Shown: piece after piece, positions 8,954-18,086 of the stretch | Layout of the letters: each line of letters begins with the position of its first letter | How positions within the stretch are numbered: the stretch's first letter is position 1 | Origin: Ww85 sp963745765 | Lineage (GTDB): Bacteria > Desulfobacterota > Desulfobulbia > Desulfobulbales > Desulfocapsaceae | Length of the DNA stretch: 64,000 bases | Assembly (NCBI GenBank): GCA_963745765.1 | Contig: CAVUYQ010000022.1 | Location: forward strand, 16,387-80,386 | Reading direction: 5' to 3' | Notes under the pieces: generated by a model | The model's input: the letters and a program-made list of their open reading frames with translations, nothing else | Database searches by the model: none | Told to the model about the DNA's origin: nothing | Position numbers and translations under genes: made by a program

Positions 8954-9589
8954 ATGTTAACAGAAAAACAACAGGATTTTCTTGATTACCTGAAGCAGCA
9001 GCTTCACCATGACGGCAGAATACCAAGCCTGCGGCAGTCGGCAAAAGATCTTGGGGTCAGCCATATGGCGGTGGCCCAGCTTCTGGCCCAACTGGAAAAG
9101 AAAGGCGTCGTCGAACGTGAAGGGAGATACAGCCGGACCATACGTTTGCTGCCGTCACACCAAACCAGACCCGAACGTTCCATGGGACGGGAAATACCGG
9201 TAATCGGGCAGATTACCGCCGGTATGCCGATGTATGCCCAGCAGGAATGGGACGGCAGTGTGATCGTTGATGCCAGCCTGTTCGCGGGTGACAACCTGTT
9301 TTGTCTGAAAATAGCCGGCGATTCCATGCGTGGCGCCGGTATTCTCGACAAGGACCTGGTGATCTGTGAACCGCGGCAGTATGCCCGCAACAAGGAGATT
9401 GTTGCGGTGCTGATTCATCATGAGGAAGCCACGGTCAAACGGTTTTTCCTGCAGCCGGACTGTATTGAACTGCATCCGGAAAATGAATCTTATCCGGTCA
9501 TGCGTTACGGTTTCAGTGAAGTTATGGTACAGGGCAAGGTCATCGGTGTTATCAGGGGCACGCATCCCAGTTTTTCCCAGGTTACCTGA
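8954..9589 (+). CDS. lexA: LexA-type SOS repressor (S24 autopeptidase)
   Basis: ATG 8954 is preferred over GTG 8945 because AAGGTGG (8942-8948) is then correctly spaced. The 211-residue protein has a winged-helix N-terminus (PSLRQSAKDLGVS) and a LexA/UmuD-type peptidase. Visible are the cleavage bond Ala89-Gly90 (in TAGMP), the nucleophile Ser124 (GDSMRG) and the general base Lys162 (ATVKRFF). After RecA-ssDNA contact the family self-cleaves and releases its operators. It heads a tight cluster with DUF72, ImuB-like and DnaE2 genes, so it probably controls this mutagenesis cassette. Many such cassettes carry a second, dedicated LexA; whether this is the only LexA of the cell cannot be seen. 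Confidence 0.88.
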   Translation: MLTEKQQDFLDYLKQQLHHDGRIPSLRQSAKDLGVSHMAVAQLLAQLEKKGVVEREGRYSRTIRLLPSHQTRPERSMGREIPVIGQITAGMPMYAQQEWDGSVIVDASLFAGDNLFCLKIAGDSMRGAGILDKDLVICEPRQYARNKEIVAVLIHHEEATVKRFFLQPDCIELHPENESYPVMRYGFSEVMVQGKVIGVIRGTHPSFSQVT

Positions 9590-10471
9590 GTGAGTGCTGT
9601 CGATGCGGTTATGAAGGGCTCGTCACCAAGACCTGGAACCGTCACTGTTCCCGGCGGCGGCCGGGGGGCAGTATGTGAACTGCTGATCGGTACCAGTGGT
9701 TACTCCTATCTTGAATGGGTGGATAGCGGTTTCTATCCGGCCGCGACGACCCCGGCTCAAATGCTGGGCCTGTACAGTCGCTGTTTCTCCGTTGTCGAAC
9801 TGAATTACACCTGGTACCAGATGGCCCGGGCTGAAGCGCTGGCCAGGATGGAAGCCGCAGCTCCCGCCCATCTGCTCTTTGCCGCGAAGTTGACACGGTC
9901 CATCACCCATGAGCGTCAGGAAGACTGGCGTGAACAGGTACAGGCTTATCGACGGGGTATTGCGCCTCTGCAAAAAAGGCTGGTTGCCGTTCTTGTCCAG
10001 CTCCCGCCTGATTTCGATCGTACCATCGGCAACCGCTGTTTCCTGGCAGAGCTGTTTGACCGCTTGCAGGGGATACCCGTGGCCGTGGAGTTTCGGCATG
10101 CCTCCTGGGCGGCAGACGCGGTTTTTAACGAACTTGAGCGGCGCAGTGTAACGCTGGTAACGGTTGATGAGCCGGCCTTGCCGGGACTGTTCCCGTCTCT
10201 TGACGTGGTGACCAATCCGGCTCTTTTTTATGTGCGCTTTCACGGGCGCAATCTGCAGGGGTGGCAAAGCGGCAACATGCAGCGGAAATTCGACTATGAC
10301 TATTCCGGCAGCGAATTGCAGCAGTGGAGTGAAACACATCTTGCGAGCCTGGTGCGTCGGGCCGGGCGGGGAATTCTTTTTTTCAACAACCATGTGCGTG
10401 CACAGGCGCCCCGCAATGGTCGACTGCTTTGTTCATTGATTGAAAAAAACAGGTGCCAGGCAACGACATGA
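9590..10471 (+). CDS. DUF72 (YecE-like) TIM-barrel protein
   Basis: The GTG at 9590 immediately follows the lexA stop, giving translational coupling; an ATG at 9611 is an alternative. The DUF72 core starts with LIGTSGYSYLEW and contains VVELNYTWY, FAAKLTRSITH, VQLPPDF, AVEFRHASW and YVRFHGRN, all typical of the family. The biochemical function of DUF72 is unknown. Its place between lexA and imuB, with an ATGA overlap to the next gene, strongly implies co-regulation with the SOS polymerases. In better-known cassettes this position is held by the RecA-like imuA. Nothing in this sequence looks like ImuA. Confidence 0.85.
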   Translation: MSAVDAVMKGSSPRPGTVTVPGGGRGAVCELLIGTSGYSYLEWVDSGFYPAATTPAQMLGLYSRCFSVVELNYTWYQMARAEALARMEAAAPAHLLFAAKLTRSITHERQEDWREQVQAYRRGIAPLQKRLVAVLVQLPPDFDRTIGNRCFLAELFDRLQGIPVAVEFRHASWAADAVFNELERRSVTLVTVDEPALPGLFPSLDVVTNPALFYVRFHGRNLQGWQSGNMQRKFDYDYSGSELQQWSETHLASLVRRAGRGILFFNNHVRAQAPRNGRLLCSLIEKNRCQATT

Positions 10472-11649
10472 ACCGGGAACGCTCCATTATCCATCTCAAT
10501 GTTGCCGACTTTGCCGTTGCCGTTGAGCGGGTTGTTGACAGCTCCCTGCGTGCCCGGCCGGTTATTGTCGCACCGCTGCAGGCGGCCCGGGCAGCGGTTT
10601 ACGATATGAGCGAGGAGGCCTATGGCGACGGCGTTCGCAAGGGCATGCTGCTCAGGCAGGCGACCCGTCTTTGCCGTTGTGCCCGTATCCTGCCGCCTCG
10701 TCCGGAGCTGTATCGCAAGGCCATGAACGCCTTTGCCGGCGAGGCCCGCTCCTACACGCCTGCTGTTGAATATGGTAGCGAAGACGGCCACCTGTTTCTC
10801 GATGTTACCGGTACCCACCGCCTGTTCGGCGCTGCTCCTGATGTCGGTTACCGCCTGCGCAGGCAGGTACGGGACAAATTGCGGATAGATCCCATCTGGA
10901 GTCTGGGCACCAGCAAGCTGGTATCCAAGGTTGCATCACGATTGGTAAAACCGGTTGGCGAGTATATTGTCGGTTCCGGCGAGGAAGAACGCTTTCTCGC
11001 TCCGTTGCCCCTGTATCTTTTGCCGGGTGTGTCAGCGGGCGAGATGCAGTCTCTGCAGGAATGTAATATCAGGAAGATCGGGCAGCTGGCGGCCCTGAAC
11101 CTCTCACAGCTCTCTGCTGTCTTCGGCAGGCGCGCCGATATCCTGTATCAGATGAGCCGCGGTGTGGATACAGAGGTAGTTCGAGTCCCCGGGCAGCAGG
11201 ATCGAGTCATCAGTCTTGAACATGTCTTTGCTGATGATACCGGTGAATACACGGTGATCCACGGTGTCATCAGCTCTCTTGCTGTCCGGATTGGCATGCA
11301 GCTGCGTACAGCCCGTATGACCGGACGGAGGATGGGGCTGCTCTTATATTATACGGACGGCAGCCAGGTGAGTCGGCAGGCGAGTGTGAAAAAGGGTATC
11401 TCTGATGACGACGGGCTGCGGGATATGGCTTTACTGGCACTGAAACGGGCCATGACGCGTCGCCTCAGGGTGCGCAGCTGCCGCCTGGTTCTCGATCGGT
11501 TGTGCCGCCGTTCTCCGCAATTGCCCCTCTTTGCCGAATGCGCTGCCACCGACAGGAAACAGGAACGGTTTTGCGAGGCGATGGACGGCCTGCGCAACAG
11601 GTTTGGCGCCGAGGCCGTCAGGTTCGGCAGCCAGGCCGCGCTGCACTGA
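10468..11649 (+). CDS. imuB: ImuB-like Y-family polymerase homologue, probably catalytically inactive
   Basis: The ATG at 10468 overlaps the DUF72 stop (ATGA). The 393-residue protein has the Y-family fold. The palm motif that in DinB reads HIDMDCFFA-VE here reads HLNVADFAVAVE, and the SIDEAFLD motif is replaced by SEDGHLFLD, so the acidic catalytic residues are not conserved. This is the known signature of ImuB, which acts as an adaptor instead of a polymerase. A beta-clamp-binding motif QLPLF sits at about 351-355, followed by a short C-terminal tail. ImuB recruits DnaE2 to the sliding clamp for translesion synthesis. It is shorter than typical ImuB proteins (~500 residues). Confidence 0.82.
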   Translation: MNRERSIIHLNVADFAVAVERVVDSSLRARPVIVAPLQAARAAVYDMSEEAYGDGVRKGMLLRQATRLCRCARILPPRPELYRKAMNAFAGEARSYTPAVEYGSEDGHLFLDVTGTHRLFGAAPDVGYRLRRQVRDKLRIDPIWSLGTSKLVSKVASRLVKPVGEYIVGSGEEERFLAPLPLYLLPGVSAGEMQSLQECNIRKIGQLAALNLSQLSAVFGRRADILYQMSRGVDTEVVRVPGQQDRVISLEHVFADDTGEYTVIHGVISSLAVRIGMQLRTARMTGRRMGLLLYYTDGSQVSRQASVKKGISDDDGLRDMALLALKRAMTRRLRVRSCRLVLDRLCRRSPQLPLFAECAATDRKQERFCEAMDGLRNRFGAEAVRFGSQAALH

Positions 11650-11673
11650 CATTTTCCCGTTCATCTCAGCCAG

Positions 11674-14667
11674 ATGATTCCACTTCGGGTACGTTCATCA
11701 TTTTCCCTGCTCAAAGGCACCGCTCCGCCACATGATTTGTGCCGTCATGCCCGTCGCCTGGGCTATGAGCAACTGGCCTTGACCGACCGGGAGAATCTCT
11801 ACGGGCTCTGGCCTTTCCTGGCAGCCTGTAAACAGGAGAACGTCAGGCCCATTATCGGTACAGAACTGTACGCGGGGCAAGAGGACGAGGTTGTCGTCCT
11901 GGTCGGCACTCATGCCGGCTATACGAATATCTGCAATCTCATCACCCGGGTCAAGAAAAAGGAGAGAAACCTTCTTCGGGAATCGACTGATGAGCAGTTA
12001 TCCGGACTGATCCTGCTCGTCAAAAGTACCGTACTGCTGGAACACCTGCATGATCGCGGTCTGCAGGTCGGTGCGGATCTTGGCAGTCGACCGACCGAGG
12101 CTGCCGGAAAACTTCGCAAACGGGCGGCAGCTCTTGGCGTACCTGCTGCAGCGACACCTGACAGTGATCTGGCCCGGCGGGAGCAGTATCGTCTCCGACA
12201 GCTTTTGTCCGCGATAGAAACCGGCACCATTCTTCCTTCCGCCAAAGACGTGGGACATGGTCAACTCTTCGTTGAAAGCCTGGAGCGGCCCGAGGTCTAT
12301 CAGCAGCGCTTTGCTGTCTGGCCGGATGCGCTGAAGGCGACCTATGAAGTGGCCGAGATGTGTTCTTTTACCGGGCCCCGTTTCGGCATGGTGATGCCGC
12401 CCTGGAAACAGGGTGAAGGGAGGTGTGCCGCGACGGTCCTGAGGGATCAGGCCTATCGCGGGGCCCGTCATCGCTATGGCGACGATTTGACGGAAGCGGT
12501 GGTCGAGAGGCTGGAATACGAACTTCGGGTCATAGAGACGATGGGCTTTTCTTCGTACTTTCTGGTAGTTCGGGATATTGTCCAGCCACCGGGTCCGGAT
12601 GGTACCGGGAAACCGCGGCGCATCTGCGGCCGCGGCTCGGGGGCGGCATCGCTGGTGGCCTATTGTCTTGGCGTAACCAATGTCTGTCCGATTCGCTACA
12701 ACCTTTATTTCGAGCGCTTTCTCAATCCGGGCAGAACAGATCCGCCGGATATTGATATCGATTTTGCCTGGGATGAACGGGACACGGTGCTGGCTGAAGT
12801 ACTCCGGGGTTTTGGTGCACACGCGGCGATGGTCTGCAACCATGTCTGCTTTCAGCCCCGTATGGCGATACGGGAAACGGCCCGGGCATACGGCCTGCCC
12901 GGCTACGAGATTTCACGGATGACCAGGCGCCTGCCCTGGTTTGCCAGTCGTGCTGGCGCAAGCCTGCAGGAGCAGATGGCAGAATTGCCTGCCCTGAAAG
13001 ATCAGGATTTTTCAGGACCCTGGGCGGAGATCATTACTCTTGCCGGCCAGCTGATCGGTCTGCCCCGCTATCTGTCAGTACATCCCGGCGGCATGATTAT
13101 CACTCCTGAACCGGTGAGTAATTATGTCCCCGTGGAGCGGGCCGCAAAAGGGGTACCGATCATACAATGGGAAAAAGATGGGGCCGAGGAGGCCGGACTG
13201 GTCAAGATAGACCTGCTCGGCAACCGCAGCCTTGGCGTTATCCGGGACGCGATAAGCAATATCAGGATGAACAGCATACCCTTTTCAGAACAGCACTGGG
13301 AACCCGAAGATGACGGAGCGACGCAGGCCGCACTCAGCCGGGGACGGACCATGGGCTGCTTCTACATCGAGAGTCCGGCGATGCGTCTCTTGCAGCAGAA
13401 GGCCGGCAGTGGGGATTTTGAACAGCTGGTCATACAGTCCTCCATCATCCGGCCGGCGGCCAATGAGTTCGTGCGGGAGTATGTACGTCGGCTGCACGGT
13501 GGCACGTGGGCTCCCCTGCATCCGCTGCTGGAACGTGTCCTTGACGAAACTTTCGGCCTGATGGTGTACCAGGAGGATGTTTCCCGGGTTGCCGTCGCCC
13601 TCGCCGGTTTCTCTCACAGTGATGCCGACGGCCTGAGGAAGGTCTTGTCCAAAAAGGACCGGGAACTGCGCCTGAAGGATTACCGGGAGCGTTTTTACCG
13701 GGGTTGTCAGGAACGCAAGCTCCCGGAAAGCGAAATTGATCGGATCTGGTCCATGATGATGAGCTTTGACGGCTATTCTTTCTGCAAACCGCACTCGGCC
13801 TCCTATGCCCGTGTTTCCTTCCAGGCAGCCTACCTGAAAACGCATTTTCCGGCTGAGTTCATGGCCGCTGTCATCTCGAACCAGGGTGGTTACTATTCGA
13901 CATTTTCCTATGTCTCGGAAGCAAAAAGGATGGGACTGACCATCGATCCTCCGGATATCCAGCAAAGTACTTACCACTGGCAGGGAAATAATTCCCATAT
14001 CAGGGTCGGCCTGCAGGCCATGCGCGATCTTGGCCTGGAAACAGCCTTACGTATCATCAATTGCCGTACGGATCGGCCATTCTGCAGTTTTACTGATTTT
14101 CTGCAGCGGGTACATCCGGCTGACAACGAGGTCCGGTCGCTGATCGATGGTGGGGCACTGGACAGCCTGAATCCCTGCGGGAACAGAACTTCCTTATTCT
14201 GGGAAGTGGCCAGTAGGAAACAGTGCCGGACAAAATCCGGCAACCCGGCTCTTTTTGTCGATGTGCCGGTTGCGCCACCGGTGCTTGAATCGCAAGGGCA
14301 ATTGGAGCAGTTGCGCCGGGAATACCGGACGCTTGGTTTTCTCTGCACCTGTCATCCGATCACGCTGGTGAGAGATAATGGACATGAGACAACCAGGGCC
14401 TGCGATCTGCCAGCCTGCGTCGGCAGGTCGGTGCAGTTTGCCGGTTGGCTGCTGACCGGCAAACTGGTTTCGACGAAAACGGGGGACGTGATGGAGTTTT
14501 TAACCTTTGAGGATGAAACGGGCGTGGTGGAGGCCACCTTTTTCCCCGGGACCTATCGTCGCTATGCACACCTGCTTGCCGGTCGAAAACCGTATCTGCT
14601 CGGCGGCCTGGTCGAATCGGATTATGGGGCCGTTACGCTGACGGTTGATTCTGTCCGGCCTCTCTGA
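11674..14667 (+). CDS. dnaE2: Error-prone DNA polymerase III alpha subunit DnaE2 (ImuC)
   Basis: A 997-residue C-family polymerase. The N-terminal PHP domain starts with RSSFSLLKG, whereas proofreading-type PHP domains have histidines (HSxYS), so PHP metal binding appears degenerate. Catalytic palm residues are in PPDIDIDF (357-364), with the third acidic residue in GLVKIDLLG. The thumb/fingers segments (SVHPGG, GRGSGAASLVAYCLG, KPHSASYA) and a C-terminal OB fold are present. DnaE2 does mutagenic bypass with ImuB and the clamp. It starts 24 bases after imuB, completing the lexA-DUF72-imuB-dnaE2 operon. The length fits DnaE2 (about 1000-1080) and not the replicative DnaE (about 1160). Confidence 0.93.
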   Translation: MIPLRVRSSFSLLKGTAPPHDLCRHARRLGYEQLALTDRENLYGLWPFLAACKQENVRPIIGTELYAGQEDEVVVLVGTHAGYTNICNLITRVKKKERNLLRESTDEQLSGLILLVKSTVLLEHLHDRGLQVGADLGSRPTEAAGKLRKRAAALGVPAAATPDSDLARREQYRLRQLLSAIETGTILPSAKDVGHGQLFVESLERPEVYQQRFAVWPDALKATYEVAEMCSFTGPRFGMVMPPWKQGEGRCAATVLRDQAYRGARHRYGDDLTEAVVERLEYELRVIETMGFSSYFLVVRDIVQPPGPDGTGKPRRICGRGSGAASLVAYCLGVTNVCPIRYNLYFERFLNPGRTDPPDIDIDFAWDERDTVLAEVLRGFGAHAAMVCNHVCFQPRMAIRETARAYGLPGYEISRMTRRLPWFASRAGASLQEQMAELPALKDQDFSGPWAEIITLAGQLIGLPRYLSVHPGGMIITPEPVSNYVPVERAAKGVPIIQWEKDGAEEAGLVKIDLLGNRSLGVIRDAISNIRMNSIPFSEQHWEPEDDGATQAALSRGRTMGCFYIESPAMRLLQQKAGSGDFEQLVIQSSIIRPAANEFVREYVRRLHGGTWAPLHPLLERVLDETFGLMVYQEDVSRVAVALAGFSHSDADGLRKVLSKKDRELRLKDYRERFYRGCQERKLPESEIDRIWSMMMSFDGYSFCKPHSASYARVSFQAAYLKTHFPAEFMAAVISNQGGYYSTFSYVSEAKRMGLTIDPPDIQQSTYHWQGNNSHIRVGLQAMRDLGLETALRIINCRTDRPFCSFTDFLQRVHPADNEVRSLIDGGALDSLNPCGNRTSLFWEVASRKQCRTKSGNPALFVDVPVAPPVLESQGQLEQLRREYRTLGFLCTCHPITLVRDNGHETTRACDLPACVGRSVQFAGWLLTGKLVSTKTGDVMEFLTFEDETGVVEATFFPGTYRRYAHLLAGRKPYLLGGLVESDYGAVTLTVDSVRPL

Positions 14668-14755
14668 AAAGCGGGCTGTATCGACTCGCTATCCGGTGAT
14701 GGCCAGCCATTTAGACGATGATCATGAGAGTATAAAATGTTTTTTACGGGTACGC

Positions 14756-15778
14756 TCAGGAATCAGCTCGAGCAATTGTTCCGGCGAGGACAGCGCTGCG
14801 ATTCGGTGAGGTTGTAACAAACTTTTTTTTGGCAAAGCCATATTCAACGAGGCGCTTGATATCTGTCCACATTGACTCACTACCCATAATGGCAATGATA
14901 ATTTCATCCTTGCCCCGTCTGAATTTACCGACATAGGTCTGACGGGCAGCATTGGTGTAGCCGGTTTTTCCGCCAACAGAGCCATCTATCAGCCAGAGAG
15001 CCTTGTTGTGGTTTCGCAGCAGCTTACCGTAAGTGGTTCGTGCCTTGGTACGTTTCATCCGGGAGGCGAATTCAATATCGCGCATGGCATGTCTGAAGAT
15101 AATGGCGAGATCGCGTGCCGTTGATGCCTGCCCCCTGGCGGTGAGGCCTGAAGCCGTCTTGCAGATGGTGTTTCTTGCCCCCCAGCGCCTGGCGAGTGCG
15201 GTCATTTTCGCGGCAAACGATTTTTCAGAACCGGCAATCTTTTCAGCCAATGCGACACTGGCGTCATTGGCCGAAGCAAGCAGGACCGCATTGATCAGAT
15301 CAGTCGCCTGGTAGGTTTTCTGGTGGTCGAGATGCACCTTGGAGGGTGGTTGCCTGGCTGCTTTTTTACTGACGGGTACCCGATCTTTATTTTTAAGTGT
15401 ATCGATAGCGATCATGCCGGTCAGAATCTTGATAGTGCTTGCCGGCTGTCGGGGTGTGTCGGGAGAACGGCTCAGCAGGGTTCTTCCCGAGGCAGCGTCA
15501 ATGACCATGATGCATTTTGCCGAGATGGAGTCCAGCTTGAAACCGCGCCGGGGCAGAGGACGTGAGCTGGCCGACACTTTCACGGAACTGATATTCCGGT
15601 AGTCTCCCAGTATTGTAATTGCCTTTTGTTTTCGGGTCTTGTCTGTCTTTTTGCTGACGCGCTCCTTTGACTGTGCCTGTAATACCGGAAGTGCCTGGAC
15701 AGGTGTGCCGCAAGAGAAAAGAGCAAGGGTCAGGATAGGCAGGAGGACTCGAATTATGTGGAATCGAAGTCGGTACAT
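14756..15778 (-). CDS. D-alanyl-D-alanine carboxypeptidase (PBP5/6-type, S11)
   Basis: A 340-residue exported serine peptidase. All three penicillin-binding motifs are visible: STIK (catalytic Ser/Lys), SAN and KTG, the last in GGKTGYTN. The N-terminus has a membrane segment ending in LFSCGT, which could be a lipobox or just part of a signal peptide. A basic, low-complexity linker follows before the catalytic domain. The family trims the terminal D-Ala of peptidoglycan pentapeptides in the periplasm. The usual PBP5 C-terminal domain is absent or very short. No clear ribosome site precedes 15778, so the start is uncertain. Converges with dnaE2. Confidence 0.87.
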   Translation of the reverse strand: MYRLRFHIIRVLLPILTLALFSCGTPVQALPVLQAQSKERVSKKTDKTRKQKAITILGDYRNISSVKVSASSRPLPRRGFKLDSISAKCIMVIDAASGRTLLSRSPDTPRQPASTIKILTGMIAIDTLKNKDRVPVSKKAARQPPSKVHLDHQKTYQATDLINAVLLASANDASVALAEKIAGSEKSFAAKMTALARRWGARNTICKTASGLTARGQASTARDLAIIFRHAMRDIEFASRMKRTKARTTYGKLLRNHNKALWLIDGSVGGKTGYTNAARQTYVGKFRRGKDEIIIAIMGSESMWTDIKRLVEYGFAKKKFVTTSPNRSAVLAGTIARADS

Positions 15779-16046
15779 TGCAAGAAAGTCTTGTGTGTGT
15801 AACTATTAAATATAATTGCTCTTTACTTCTTTTTAGTAGTTTGAGTGCGGGTTGTCAAGTTGTTTCGGGCTGAACATATCGTGTCAACCCGCGTCAACCG
15901 TTAGTTTGGCGCCTTCCTGATTGACAAGATACGGCAAGCGGTTATGATATATCAAAATGATCTTCGCTGCAGGTAATCGTTGACATTTCAAGGTCTTCTT
16001 AAAAACAACGAAACCGCCTGTTCCTAATTCCAAGAGGTAGTGCGCT

Positions 16047-17753
16047 ATGCTTGCCGGGCCTGAAGTAAGAATGACCCTGAACTATATTATTGATTCGAGT
16101 AGGGAAAAGCATCGGGATCTGCCGGCCATCGGTATGGCCATGGAAAAGCCGATGAGCTACGGGGATTTTCACGACCATATCTGTGCCCTTGCTGCTCAAT
16201 TTCAGAAGGAAGGTGTAACAAAAGGTGATCGGATCGCCATTCTTGCCGAAAACTCCCATTACTGGGGTATGGCCTATCTGGCAATCGTTCGCATCGGGGC
16301 CGTCGGGGTCCCGATTCTCCCGGATCTGCCCGAAGCCGACGTCCACCATATTCTTGCCGAGATGAAGGTAAAGATGCTTTTTACCACCCAGCGGCAGCTT
16401 GAAAAAATTTATGAGATGAGGGGAGACCTGCCTGGAACGATCCTGATGCTTGATGATTACCAAAGCGTGGAGGGACTGTTACAGGTGGGGCGGTTCAGTG
16501 ACTATCTCGAAGGCGCCCTGCAAGCGTATCGGCACGAAGAAGAGCCGGGTGACTTGCCGCAATTTCCGGAAGTTGACGAGGACGATCTGGCCTCTATCCT
16601 CTATACCTCCGGTACCTCAGGTTTTTCCAAGGCCGTTATGCTGACGCATAAAAATCTGACGTCAAATGCCTATGCGGCCTCCGGTTTGATGGACGTAAAA
16701 CCCGGCAGTACTTTTCTCTCCATCCTTCCCCTGTCGCATACCTATGAGTTTACCACCGGCTTTCTGCTGCCTCTTCTGATGGGTGCGCGCATTGCCTATG
16801 CCGGCAAGACGCCGACTCCGGCAATTCTGCAGAATCTTTGTTCCCATGAAAAGCCCAATATTATTTTTGCCGTGCCGTTGGTTCTTGAGAAAATCTATAA
16901 AAAGCGGGTACTGCCGAAGATAGAAAAGAGCAGACTGCTTGGCCTTCTCTACACCTTCAGTTTTAGCCGCAAGATGGTCAATCGCAGTGTCGGGAAAAAA
17001 CTGGGCGAGTTTTTCGGCGGTAAACTTGAATTGATGGGAGTAGGCGGTGCTGCGTTGAATCCTGAAGTTGAGACGTTTCTTCTGGAATCAGGTTTTCCTT
17101 ACCTGGTCGGGTATGGCTTGACGGAATCATCGCCGCTTATTGCCGGCGGGCCTTTTGGCGATAAAACTATTGCTGTTGGTTCTTCCGGTAAACCGATCCC
17201 GGGTGTTGAAGTGAAAATCATGAATGGTGATCCTGAAACAGGCGTTGGTGAAGTCTATGTCCTCGGACCAAATGTGATGCATGGCTATTACAATGACGAG
17301 GAAACAACGGCAGAAGTGATCTCTGCCGATGGCTGGCTGGCTACCGGCGATCTCGGGATGGTTGATGGAAGCGGCAATCTCCATATCAAGGGGCGCAGCA
17401 AGAATGTCATTGTCATGGCCAGCGGCGAGAACGTTTATCCCGAAGGCATAGAGCACCGACTCAACAGTTATCAATGGGTGGTCGAGTCCCTCGTGGTGGA
17501 AAACAACGGCAAGCTCAATGGCTGGATTTATCCTGATTATGAAAATATCGACGAAATGACTGCCGGTCAGTCACGTGTTCAGCGCAGACAATTTATTGAC
17601 AAACTCCTGGAAGATATGCGCAAGGAGGTAAACACACAACTGCCGACTTTTTCCCGTTTAACCGAGCTCCATGAGAGAAGGGAGCCTTTCATCAAGACAG
17701 CGACACACAAGATCAAGCGCTATCTTTATGACAAGCAGGGAAATATTGCCTGA
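16047..17753 (+). CDS. AMP-dependent acyl-CoA ligase (long-chain fatty acid type)
   Basis: A 568-residue ANL-superfamily enzyme. The phosphate loop YTSGTSGFSKAV, the YGLTESSP motif, the GWLATGDLG hinge segment and the late KGRSKNVIV-SGENVYPE motif are all visible. This family activates a carboxylic acid with ATP and then CoA; the size and the GENVYPE form fit long-chain acyl-CoA synthetases (FadD-like). The final catalytic Lys region reads THKIKRY. ATG 16047 has AGAGG nine bases upstream; ATG 16071 is possible. It stands alone, with 268 bases upstream that hold no gene. Confidence 0.85.
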   Translation: MLAGPEVRMTLNYIIDSSREKHRDLPAIGMAMEKPMSYGDFHDHICALAAQFQKEGVTKGDRIAILAENSHYWGMAYLAIVRIGAVGVPILPDLPEADVHHILAEMKVKMLFTTQRQLEKIYEMRGDLPGTILMLDDYQSVEGLLQVGRFSDYLEGALQAYRHEEEPGDLPQFPEVDEDDLASILYTSGTSGFSKAVMLTHKNLTSNAYAASGLMDVKPGSTFLSILPLSHTYEFTTGFLLPLLMGARIAYAGKTPTPAILQNLCSHEKPNIIFAVPLVLEKIYKKRVLPKIEKSRLLGLLYTFSFSRKMVNRSVGKKLGEFFGGKLELMGVGGAALNPEVETFLLESGFPYLVGYGLTESSPLIAGGPFGDKTIAVGSSGKPIPGVEVKIMNGDPETGVGEVYVLGPNVMHGYYNDEETTAEVISADGWLATGDLGMVDGSGNLHIKGRSKNVIVMASGENVYPEGIEHRLNSYQWVVESLVVENNGKLNGWIYPDYENIDEMTAGQSRVQRRQFIDKLLEDMRKEVNTQLPTFSRLTELHERREPFIKTATHKIKRYLYDKQGNIA

Positions 17754-17829
17754 GCACTCTGACTGACGCTGATCATGAAGCGGCATGCGCAGTCCGTTCA
17801 ATCTGCGGTTTTCGCTGCTTTGTAGATAC

Positions 17830-18086
17830 ACGTAAATGAAGTCGGCGAGAATTGACCACCGGTCATTGCGGGCGACAAAGTCAGACTCAAAAATCCCTTG
17901 GAGGTTACCGATGATGTCGGAAGCATTTGCCGATACTGAATAATTGCCGGCAGGAATGTTCAGACTTCCGTCAACTGCAGAAAACCACCCGTACAGGGCG
18001 GATTCGTATTGCCAACCTTGTCTTTCCTGGGCTACGGCGCTACTTGCGCCGAGATACAGCAGCAGCAACTGGGTGCTCGTCAACTA
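17830..18086 (-). pseudogene. Outer-membrane barrel gene remnant, split by IS630 and truncated at its 3' end
   Basis: Reading from 18086 down, the frame gives the back half of a signal peptide (QLLLLYLGASSAVAQE) and the first strands of a barrel-like protein (YESALYGWFSAVDGS, WSILADFIYVYLQ). Family resemblance then stops within ~80 bases of the ligase stop codon, so the 3' end is lost. The missing start is found beyond the IS at 19332-19364. No standard start codon with a ribosome site serves this piece. Confidence 0.65.

Noticed and set aside
14671..14700. Similarity of GTATCGACTCGC near 14678 to a stretch near 52234
   Set aside because: Only about a dozen exact bases shared; too short to call a repeat without a genome search.
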